A DNA stretch of 64,000 nt from Faecalibacterium sp. UBA1819 (lineage in GTDB: Bacteria; Bacillota; Clostridia; Oscillospirales; Ruminococcaceae). Made by a program: the position numbers and the translations under genes. Positions 1 to 6,378 of this stretch are shown here, in pieces. Each line of letters begins with the position of its first letter. Within the stretch, counting starts at the first letter, position 1. The notes beneath the pieces are model-generated. The model saw only the letters and a program-made list of their open reading frames with translations, ran no database searches and had not been told where the DNA came from. The stretch spans positions 101,672 to 165,671 of the forward strand of contig DCEX01000029.1 in NCBI GenBank assembly GCA_002315015.1, in the 5' to 3' direction.

Positions 1-36
1 TTCTTTCTGAATCAGGCGGCAGTCTTTCGACAGTCT

Positions 37-76
37 AAAAAGCCTTTCGTGTCGATGAAACACGAAAGGCTTTTTT
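37..76 (-). terminator. Intrinsic terminator of the mtaD-punA operon
   Basis: A perfect 15-bp stem (arms 37-51 and 61-75, loop 52-60) starts with A5 and ends with T5, so it can work in both directions. It lies about 25 bp past the stop of the purine nucleoside phosphorylase gene. A plus-strand gene ending near position 36 could share it. Confidence 0.85.
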
Positions 77-100
77 ATTTCAGATCATCTTTGACGATGC

Positions 101-931
101 TTACACAGACGGGCTGTACAAAATCACGTTTTCAATCAGCTGTTCCAGCAGCTTTCCGCGGGCTTTACCCAGCTCGATAACCTCCTGCCCGTTCAGCGAC
201 TGCTCCTGCATTCCCGCAGCCATATTCGTAATTAAGGAAATCGCCAAAACCTGCATTCCGCAGTGTGCCGCCGCAATCACTTCCGGCACAGTAGACATGC
301 CCACAGCATCCGCGCCCCATGTGCGGAAAGCACGAATTTCGGCAGGTGTTTCAAAGCTGGGGCCGCTGCATGCCAAATAAACACCCGTTTTTAAGTCAAT
401 GCCCATACGGTGCGCCTGCTTTTGTGCAGCTTCCCGCAAAGCCGGGGTATAGGTGTAAGTCATATCGCAAAAGCGCGGCCCAAAGGCCTCATCATTTTTG
501 CCAATCAGCGGGTTTGTCCCCAAAAAGTTGATATGATCTTGAATCAACATCAAATCGCCGACGCTGAAATCATGGTTAATGCCGCCCGCTGCGTTGGTCG
601 CAATCAGCGTTTTTACACCCAGCAGCTTCATTACGCGAATGGGGAAAATAATGTCCTGCATGGAATGGCCTTCATAAAAATGCAAGCGTCCCTGCATACA
701 AATCACAGATTTTCCGCCCAAGCGTCCCGCCACAAAGCACCCGGCATGTCCCGGCGCCGTTGACACAGCAAAATGCGGAATATCAGCATAAGGAATCTTG
801 ACAGCCTGTTCAATGTGTGTCGCAATTCCGCCTAAACCCGAGCCCAAAATCAAACCAATGGTGGGCGTATCCTGTAAACGTTCCAGCACATAATCCGCTG
901 CTTGGCGGACAAAATTGATATTCATATTCAT
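101..931 (-). CDS. punA: Purine nucleoside phosphorylase (trimeric, 6-oxopurine type)
   Basis: This 276-residue cytoplasmic enzyme splits purine nucleosides with phosphate to give the free base and (deoxy)ribose-1-phosphate. The family-2 PNP landmarks are all present: GSGLGG at residues 30-35, the GHAG phosphate loop near 61-64, NAAGG near 113-117, SFETPAEIR near 192-200 (Glu194) and GMSTVPE near 211-217. ITNMAAG carries Asn236, the residue that in family-2 PNPs goes with inosine/guanosine preference rather than adenosine or MTA. Length is normal. The ATG at 931 follows GGGGAG at good spacing. The gene starts 14 bp after the stop of the MTA/SAH deaminase gene, so the two are probably co-transcribed. 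The deaminated product methylthioinosine could be its substrate; that is an inference from the pairing. Confidence 0.93.
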   Translation of the reverse strand: MNMNINFVRQAADYVLERLQDTPTIGLILGSGLGGIATHIEQAVKIPYADIPHFAVSTAPGHAGCFVAGRLGGKSVICMQGRLHFYEGHSMQDIIFPIRVMKLLGVKTLIATNAAGGINHDFSVGDLMLIQDHINFLGTNPLIGKNDEAFGPRFCDMTYTYTPALREAAQKQAHRMGIDLKTGVYLACSGPSFETPAEIRAFRTWGADAVGMSTVPEVIAAAHCGMQVLAISLITNMAAGMQEQSLNGQEVIELGKARGKLLEQLIENVILYSPSV

Positions 932-945
932 GCTCTCCCCTTCGT

Positions 946-2235
946 TTATAGCTCTTTTGCAATGCGCTGTGCCGCACAGCGTGCGTCATGGCAAATGCGT
1001 TCTATATCCAGTGTTTTGTACTCTCCGTCTTGATACAGCACCTTTCCATCGCACATGGTCAAGCACACGTCCGATGCCTGTGCCGCATAAACAAGGTCTG
1101 CGGCGGCGTTGTGGCAAGGAGTCCACCAAGGAGCATCACAGCGCAGCACCATCAGGTCTGCCGCCGCTCCTTCGCGCAGCACACCGCTTTCCTGTCGTCC
1201 CTGTGCCAAAGCACCTGCCCGTGTTGCAGCATAAAAAGCCTGCTGCGGGGAAACGTTGCACGGATTGCCGAAAGCTCCTTTCGCAGCAATTGCAAACAGC
1301 TTCATATCTGCCATCATATTCAAAGAGTTGTTGCTGGCTGCGCCATCCGTTCCCAGCGCAACGCTTACTCCTTTTTCCAGCAGACGAGGTACATTGCAAA
1401 AACCGCTTGCCAGCTTCAGATTACTGGCCGGGCAGCTGGCCACGGTGACATTCTTTTCTTTCAGTAAATCCATGTCCTCATCGGTCACCCACACACAATG
1501 CGCTGCCGTTGTGGGCACATCAAACAAACCAGCATCATAAAAATAGCGTGTCGGCGTCTTGCCATGGCGCTGGATGCACTCATCTGTTTCCCGCTTCGTT
1601 TCAGATACATGCGTATGCATCCGCAGGCCGCTTTGCCGGGCATACTGCGCCATTTCCTTCACCACACGAAGATTTGACGTATATTCTCCATGCATACTTA
1701 AATCAACGCGCAAGCGTCCATCCGCCGCATTGTGCCACTGTTCGGCCAAACGCACTTGCTCTTGAAACAGCGGCAAGTCGTGCAAAGAACGCTCGTCAAA
1801 GCAGCTCACGCCGATGCTGATATTCATTTTCACACCGGCTTCCATGGCAGCGCGCGCCATACTTTCTCCGCCAAAATACATTTCGGTAGAGGACACTGTT
1901 CCGCCGCGCACCATTTCCGCAATGGCCAGCTGTGTGCCGACATAATAGTCGTCTGATGTCATGCGTGCTTCAAACGGAAAGATACGTGTACTCAGCCACT
2001 CCTGCAAGGCTAAGTTCTCACCCCAACCGCGCAGCAGCGTCATCGGGGCATGAGAATGTGCATTAAAAAAGGCCGGCGCCAACAGCTTTCCCGTGCCGTC
2101 ATAACATTCCTCGCCGGGCTGCGGGGCAATCGGCTCTTGTGAAATCGCAGCAATTTTTCCGTCTGAAACCCTCACAAAGCGGTTTTCCAGCACTTCTCCT
2201 GTTTCATTCCAAACAGCAATTTTTTGAAAAAGCAT
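946..2235 (-). CDS. mtaD: 5-methylthioadenosine / S-adenosylhomocysteine deaminase (amidohydrolase)
   Basis: The product (430 aa from the chosen start) is a zinc-dependent amidohydrolase of the MtaD/SsnA/TrzN group, which deaminates MTA and SAH to the inosine derivatives. Metal and active-site motifs are visible: NAHSHAPM (His60, His62), MHGEYT (His182), HTHVSET (His209), AAHCVW (His246) and LGTDGAAS (Asp297). The reading frame is open to 2304, but the ATG at 2235 is preceded by AAGGAGGG at ideal spacing and matches the usual family N-terminus. It sits directly upstream of punA. Guanine or other aminohydrolases share this fold, so substrate choice within the family is inferred. Confidence 0.88.
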   Translation of the reverse strand: MLFQKIAVWNETGEVLENRFVRVSDGKIAAISQEPIAPQPGEECYDGTGKLLAPAFFNAHSHAPMTLLRGWGENLALQEWLSTRIFPFEARMTSDDYYVGTQLAIAEMVRGGTVSSTEMYFGGESMARAAMEAGVKMNISIGVSCFDERSLHDLPLFQEQVRLAEQWHNAADGRLRVDLSMHGEYTSNLRVVKEMAQYARQSGLRMHTHVSETKRETDECIQRHGKTPTRYFYDAGLFDVPTTAAHCVWVTDEDMDLLKEKNVTVASCPASNLKLASGFCNVPRLLEKGVSVALGTDGAASNNSLNMMADMKLFAIAAKGAFGNPCNVSPQQAFYAATRAGALAQGRQESGVLREGAAADLMVLRCDAPWWTPCHNAAADLVYAAQASDVCLTMCDGKVLYQDGEYKTLDIERICHDARCAAQRIAKEL

Positions 2236-2278
2236 ACATACCCTCCTTAAAACATCGTAACATCTTTTTGGTTTGCGT

Positions 2279-3322
2279 TTATCCCATAAACGCAGAAAAC
2301 GCACTCATCTCAATCAACTGGTAAGAAAGATAGCCCACCAGCACTGCACCGACGGCAAACACCAGCCAAAGCAGCAGTTTAAACAACAAAATTGCGCGGG
2401 CTAAGCGCTTTTGAAACGGCCTTGCTTGGCCGTCAAACGCCCACACCAGCATGATAATCCAGCCCAGCACGGGCAGCACAGCCAAAACCAGCATTCCCAA
2501 AATTCCCGCCGTTGTCAATTCCGGCTGTTCTTCATAGGTTGCCATGGGGATATATTTCGGCTCCGGGGGCTTTGCCTCATGTTCCTGCTCTTTGGAAAAA
2601 TCTTGCAGCAGCTCTGAAAACGTTTCCTCATACTCCTGCTGCTTTTCCGCTTCGCCTGTTTCGTTTAAGGAAGCGGCGGGCGTTTCCGGTTCCTGCTTCT
2701 GTTGCTCATCCTTACCGTCATCCGCTTTGTCCTCGGTGAGCCGTTCCGGTTCATTCATCGGCTGTAACGGGGCAGGCGCTTCCTCGGTTTGCACTTCCTG
2801 CCGCTCTTGAGTTTCCGGCAAAGGCTCCTGCTTCGTTGTGTTCTCCTGGTCTTCTGCCTGTGTCGGCTCGGGAGAAACCGTTTCGCTTTCTGTTTCCTTC
2901 TCAGCATGGGATGCATCCTGCTCGACTGCAAAATCCTCCAAAGCAGGTACGGAAATCAGGGCTTTGTTTTTCACTTCGTCCACATCCGCCTCTTGCCGGT
3001 CGGGAGCATTTTCCTCACTTGAAGCTTTTTGCGAATCTTCTTCCAAAGGCTCTGGTACAGCACCGCTTTGCTTTTCTTCTTGCTTTTCTTCAAGATCGGC
3101 AAGTGCCGTTTCCTTCAACCAGCGCATCGAATAGATAAGCGGCTGCGTTTGCTGCTGTTCTTCGGGCTGCGGCTGTGTTTCTTTCGGCACTTCCTCCTGC
3201 TTCACACTGGGCCAAACCATCGGTTTCGGCACAGAAAGATTAGGCTGTTCGCGCTCGCACAGCGGGCAAAGATTACTGCCCTGTTCCAAAGGCGCACCGC
3301 AATATACACAAAACTTCGCCAT
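2279..3322 (-). CDS. Zinc-ribbon protein with long acidic linker and C-terminal membrane segments
   Basis: Function unknown. The 347-residue protein starts with a double-zinc-ribbon type knuckle, CVYC at residues 5-8 and CPLC at 19-22. About 220 residues of Glu/Gln/Pro-rich low-complexity sequence follow, with no predicted fold. The C-terminus has two hydrophobic stretches, near 270-294 and 312-333, that should span the membrane, ending with a short tail. The architecture suggests a cytoplasmic zinc knuckle tethered to the membrane by a flexible acidic linker. It lies 43 bp upstream of mtaD and 15 bp downstream of the THUMP methyltransferase, so it is probably in their operon. Proteins of this kind are common, poorly characterised and variable in Clostridia. 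Confidence 0.8.
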   Translation of the reverse strand: MAKFCVYCGAPLEQGSNLCPLCEREQPNLSVPKPMVWPSVKQEEVPKETQPQPEEQQQTQPLIYSMRWLKETALADLEEKQEEKQSGAVPEPLEEDSQKASSEENAPDRQEADVDEVKNKALISVPALEDFAVEQDASHAEKETESETVSPEPTQAEDQENTTKQEPLPETQERQEVQTEEAPAPLQPMNEPERLTEDKADDGKDEQQKQEPETPAASLNETGEAEKQQEYEETFSELLQDFSKEQEHEAKPPEPKYIPMATYEEQPELTTAGILGMLVLAVLPVLGWIIMLVWAFDGQARPFQKRLARAILLFKLLLWLVFAVGAVLVGYLSYQLIEMSAFSAFMG

Positions 3323-3337
3323 TGAACCCCACTCCTT

Positions 3338-4447
3338 TTAAAAATACATATACACCTGACAGGGGATCATGCCGTTGTAAAGCTTTCTTCGGCGTTTTGC
3401 CTTTTTCCCAAAATTTGTTTCAAATTCGGCATCGGCTGTTACAATGTAAGCTCCCCGCACGGGAAATTGCGTTAAACGCTGCCCCAGCACCTTTTCGAGT
3501 GCAGCGGCCTGCGACAAATCCCCCAGTCGCTCGCCGTAGGGCGGGTTGGTAAACACCAAACTCCCCGGCTCCGGCGAAAAGTTTCGCACATCTGCCGTTT
3601 CAAAGCGGCACAAACGGGCAACGCCCGCTTTTTTCGCGTTGGCGTTTGCAATTTCTACCGCTTGCGGGTCAATATCATAGCCAATTCCCTCAAATTCCGC
3701 CTCTCGGTTGATGGCCTCAATTGCACGGGCGCGCTGGTTTTCCCACGCCTTCTTGGGAATAAAATCGTAGTTTTCGGCGGCAAAACGGCGGCGAAGCCCG
3801 GGAGCCACATTGGCCGCTTTGAGCGCAGCTTCAATCATTAACGTTCCCGAACCGCAAAACGGGTCACGCGCGCGGGTATCATGGTAAATTCTTCCCAAAT
3901 CAATCATTGCTGCGGCCAAGGTTTCTTTAATAGGGGCCAGCGTTGACGTTCTGCGATAGCCGCGTTTGTGAAGGCCCGCTCCTGAAGTGTCCAAAAAAAT
4001 CTCGGCGGTATCCTTGCGCAGCGAAACACGCACTTGATGCACCGCGCCCGTTTCCGGTAAAGTCTGCACACGATGGCCTTTTTTGAGCCGCTCCACAATG
4101 GCTTTTTTCACAATACTCTGACAGGCAGGCACACTGGAAAGCTGGCTGGAAAGGCTGCTGCCCTTCACGGGGAATGCTCCATCGGGCGGAATCAGCTCCT
4201 CCCACGCGATGTCATACACGGCATCAAACAGCTCGTCAAATGTGACGGCTTTTGTGCTTTTCAGTAAGATTAAAATTCGTTCGGCACAGCGGCTTTCCAA
4301 GTTTGCCGCAGCTAAAATCTCCTCATCGCCGCAGAAGGTAATGCGTCCGTCAGTGACAGACACATCCTTTGCACCAATGCGCTTAAAATCAAATGCCGCC
4401 GCACTTTCCACCCCAAAATAACAGGGTGCTACGAATGTATATTCCAA
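3338..4447 (-). CDS. THUMP-domain class I SAM-dependent RNA methyltransferase (RlmL N-half / YpsC family)
   Basis: The product (about 369 aa) belongs to COG0116, predicted rRNA guanine-N2 methyltransferases related to the N-terminal half of RlmL. A ferredoxin-like and THUMP region occupies about the first 160 residues. A Rossmann methyltransferase domain follows, with motif I DPFCGSGTLMIEAAL and catalytic motif IV NPPYGERL, the N-methylase signature. The frame is open upstream to 4528, but the best start is the TTG at 4447-4445: AAAGGAG lies 8 nt before it and the product then begins MEYTFVAPCYFG, as usual for the family. A good promoter lies about 105 bp upstream. The exact target guanosine is not deducible. 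Confidence 0.88.
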   Translation of the reverse strand: MEYTFVAPCYFGVESAAAFDFKRIGAKDVSVTDGRITFCGDEEILAAANLESRCAERILILLKSTKAVTFDELFDAVYDIAWEELIPPDGAFPVKGSSLSSQLSSVPACQSIVKKAIVERLKKGHRVQTLPETGAVHQVRVSLRKDTAEIFLDTSGAGLHKRGYRRTSTLAPIKETLAAAMIDLGRIYHDTRARDPFCGSGTLMIEAALKAANVAPGLRRRFAAENYDFIPKKAWENQRARAIEAINREAEFEGIGYDIDPQAVEIANANAKKAGVARLCRFETADVRNFSPEPGSLVFTNPPYGERLGDLSQAAALEKVLGQRLTQFPVRGAYIVTADAEFETNFGKKAKRRRKLYNGMIPCQVYMYF

Positions 4448-4473
4448 AACAAAAGCTCCTTTTCTATTGAAAA

Positions 4474-4495
4474 CGTGCAAAGCACCGCTTTGCAG
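4474..4495 (-). promoter_or_regulatory. Hairpin in the leader of the THUMP methyltransferase gene
   Basis: An inverted repeat TGCAAAGC-acc-GCTTTGCA lies in the ~100-nt untranslated leader, about 30 nt before the ribosome binding site. A second short GC hairpin (TGCCGT/ACGGCA) lies upstream, near 4516-4530. No terminator-like U run follows. A regulatory role is not shown. Confidence 0.35.
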
Positions 4496-4551
4496 CTGCC
4501 ATCTTTTTCGTCTGCCGTGCAACGGCATGGAAATACGACGGCTTTGCGGTT

Positions 4552-4580
4552 ATTATATCATATTTCCCGCCATTTCGCAA
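4552..4580 (-). promoter_or_regulatory. Sigma-A promoter for the THUMP methyltransferase operon
   Basis: On the minus strand TTGCGA (4580-4575), a 17-nt spacer and a perfect TATAAT (4557-4552) form a strong housekeeping promoter. It would drive the methyltransferase, the zinc-ribbon gene, mtaD and punA as one transcript ending at the terminator at 37-76. Confidence 0.75.
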
Positions 4581-4632
4581 AGCAAAAAACGGCGGGAAGC
4601 ATGGTGCATCCTGCCGTTTTCAAAAGCATATT

Positions 4633-4920
4633 TTATTTTTCTGCCTCAGCGCTTTTCAGCCAAATATCCGCAATTTCCAGCGCGCTCCAAAGGCCGCGCT
4701 TATCCCCCGTTTTCACCATACGTTCCACAGGGCTTTTGGAGGTATCTGTGGATAAAAGTGTGACGCGAATACGGTCGGCCACGCTTACACCGTCCTGTTC
4801 TTCATTGGTTAACACCTGCATAAAAACGACATACGGCTGCTTTAAATCGCCATAATAAATATCGTTTTTGCACCGCACCAACGGACGCCCCTTATATTTC
4901 AGCTTTGGGGTAAAAGGCAT
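4633..4920 (-). CDS. Conserved hypothetical small protein downstream of ireB
   Basis: Not recognised. It is a 95-residue soluble protein with no signal peptide, membrane segment or cysteine pair other than Cys17. The sequence is well ordered (YVVFMQVL, RIRVTLLSTD, LWSALEIADIWL), which suggests a small beta-rich domain with a C-terminal helix. The ATG at 4920 follows GAGAGGAAG. It lies 20 bp after ireB and is probably translated from the same mRNA, so a link to the IreB/IreK regulatory circuit is possible, but this is only positional. Confidence 0.75.
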   Translation of the reverse strand: MPFTPKLKYKGRPLVRCKNDIYYGDLKQPYVVFMQVLTNEEQDGVSVADRIRVTLLSTDTSKSPVERMVKTGDKRGLWSALEIADIWLKSAEAEK

Positions 4921-4940
4921 AGAACATCTTCCTCTCTCTG

Positions 4941-5189
4941 TTATTGTTCACCGAGGTAATGCTTCAGCAACACTTGAAGCAGGTCGTCACGGTCAATGCG
5001 GCGAATGTTGGCGCGCGCCCCCTGGTAAGTGGTGATATACGTCGGGTCTTCCGACAAAATATACCCTACCAGCTGATTGATGGGATTATATCCCTTTTCT
5101 TTCAAGGCACGGTAAACATCCGTCAAAATTGCTCTGATCTCGTGATCTTTATCCTCATAAATCGAAAATACCGCAGTGGGCTCACTCAC
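4941..5189 (-). CDS. ireB: IreB family regulatory phosphoprotein
   Basis: The product (82 aa) matches the IreB/UPF0297 family, small proteins phosphorylated by the PASTA-domain Ser/Thr kinase IreK. In enterococci IreB influences cephalosporin tolerance. The family core is clear: KDHEIRAILTDVYRALKEKG, then NPINQLVGYILSEDPTYIT and a C-terminal RDDLLQVLLKHYL. The start is a GTG at 5189-5187, because AGGAGGG sits 6 nt upstream; a longer frame to 5228 would bury that site inside the coding sequence. In many Firmicutes ireB sits between alaS and ruvX. Neither is present here. Confidence 0.93.
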   Translation of the reverse strand: MSEPTAVFSIYEDKDHEIRAILTDVYRALKEKGYNPINQLVGYILSEDPTYITTYQGARANIRRIDRDDLLQVLLKHYLGEQ

Positions 5190-5290
5190 ACGAATCCCTC
5201 CTGTAAAATAATAAGCTGTTTTAGACAACCCCTGTAGCTTTGCCGAAAATCAAACAAATAAACCATTTTCTTTTCAGCTCCCTGCGTTTT

Positions 5291-5319
5291 ATTATACAAC
5301 AAAACCATCCCTCACGCAA
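5291..5319 (-). promoter_or_regulatory. Sigma-A promoter for ireB
   Basis: TTGCGT (5319-5314), a 17-nt spacer and TATAAT (5296-5291) lie on the minus strand. The -35 overlaps the last codons of the upstream nucleoside phosphorylase gene. The resulting leader is about 95 nt before the GTG start of ireB. Confidence 0.7.
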
Positions 5320-6130
5320 GAATATTACTGTCGAAACAAGCGGTTTGCGATGTGTCGGGGATGGCCGCCGCAATATCCAGCGCCAGCATCAAAGCAGGTT
5401 CCCACGACTGCTCCCCCCAAGTGCGCTCGTCATACGCTTCCACCTGAGCCAAGCAGTCGGCTGTGAAGAAAAATTGTCCGAATTTCACCCCGCGGAACTG
5501 CGCACATGCCGCCAAAGCAGCGCACTCCATTTCCACAACCGTGCAGCCTTCCTGCCGCCTTGCCAAAACCTTGTCTTTGGTTTCCCGGAAAAAGCCATCG
5601 GTTGTCCATGTGACGCATTCCTCATAGGCAAGGCCTTTCTTGCGAAAGCATCGCTCTATAATACGCCGTGTTTCCTCATCAGTTTCCACAAAACGCTCGG
5701 GCGGCAAGTAGTGGTAAGAAGTGCCTTCATCGCGCAGCGCTTTTGCGGGAACCAAAAAGCAGTTTTCCGGCAGGTCAACCAAGGCGCCGCAGGAACCGGC
5801 GGAAATCACATGCTTGACGCCGTAGGCAATCAGCCAATCCATAATCTGCACGGCAGCGGGAGCGCCCACCGGCGCTTGGCACAGGCAAATCGCTTTTCCA
5901 TTAAGATTCAAACCATACACCGGATAGGTTTTTGTTGCGGAAACAAATTTCGCCAGCACGGGAAGATGATTTTGCTTGGCGTATTCGTCAATGAAATCTT
6001 CCAAAAAGGCAAATACGGCAACCGGCGGCAGCGTAATGCCCAGCTTTTCGTGGTTTGGCATTAAAACCGATTCTTGGCTGGGGTCGTATTCACACAAAGG
6101 AATTTTGGCTTGCTCCTTTTGCACGGCCAT
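5312..6130 (-). CDS. Nucleoside phosphorylase-I family protein (uridine phosphorylase/PNP-like)
   Basis: The product (about 272 aa) has the nucleoside phosphorylase-I fold. Visible motifs are the phosphate/ribose loop VISAGSCGAL in the middle of the protein and VVEMECAALAACAQ near the C-terminus, where EMEC is the ribose-binding Met-Glu pair of hexameric UP/PNP enzymes. An N-terminal extension of about 35 residues precedes the family core. Substrate (uridine, purine nucleoside or other) cannot be decided. The ATG at 6130 follows AAGGGGAG; the open frame reaches a GTG at 6163 that has no ribosome binding site. It is unlike the trimeric PNP at 101-931, so the window carries two unrelated nucleoside-splitting enzymes. 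Confidence 0.85.
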   Translation of the reverse strand: MAVQKEQAKIPLCEYDPSQESVLMPNHEKLGITLPPVAVFAFLEDFIDEYAKQNHLPVLAKFVSATKTYPVYGLNLNGKAICLCQAPVGAPAAVQIMDWLIAYGVKHVISAGSCGALVDLPENCFLVPAKALRDEGTSYHYLPPERFVETDEETRRIIERCFRKKGLAYEECVTWTTDGFFRETKDKVLARRQEGCTVVEMECAALAACAQFRGVKFGQFFFTADCLAQVEAYDERTWGEQSWEPALMLALDIAAAIPDTSQTACFDSNILA

Positions 6131-6253
6131 CTTCTCCCCTTTCCTTATTCTTTTCTCTTTCACTCAAAGCATCGGTAAGACAAGAAAACCCAGCCCCATT
6201 TTTGCAAATGAGGCCGGTTTTCCTCTGTTCAGGCAGTTTGCTTTTTTGGCTTA

Positions 6254-6378
6254 GGGCGTATCTGAAAACAAAGAAATGCACAGATTTTTCGTAAGGTGTG
6301 TGAGACTGCAAGGCAAAAAGCGCAGCAAACACCACTTCTTGTAGAAAAAGCTGAAAATTTCGACTTTTCAGAAAGCCC
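6254..6378 (+). mobile_element. MITE-like repeat, copy 1 (125 bp)
   Basis: The sequence from GGGCGTATCTGAAAA to TTTTCAGAAAGCCC has imperfect terminal inverted repeats. It matches copy 2 (32026-32187, opposite strand) along its length, including an unbroken stretch AAAGAAATGCACAGATTTTT plus the following CGTAAG and later GCAAGGCAAAAAGCGCAG. It encodes nothing. The right end abuts the TAA stop of pheT exactly, so it forms the 3' end of the pheST transcript. Flanking TTA on both sides could be a target duplication, but on the right it is part of the pheT stop. Confidence 0.75.

Noticed and set aside
1..38. Possible 3' end of a plus-strand gene (LSESGGSLSTV and a TAA at 36-38) sharing the terminator at 37-76
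   Set aside because: Only 11 codons are visible at the window edge, so it cannot be told from chance; the next bases upstream would decide.
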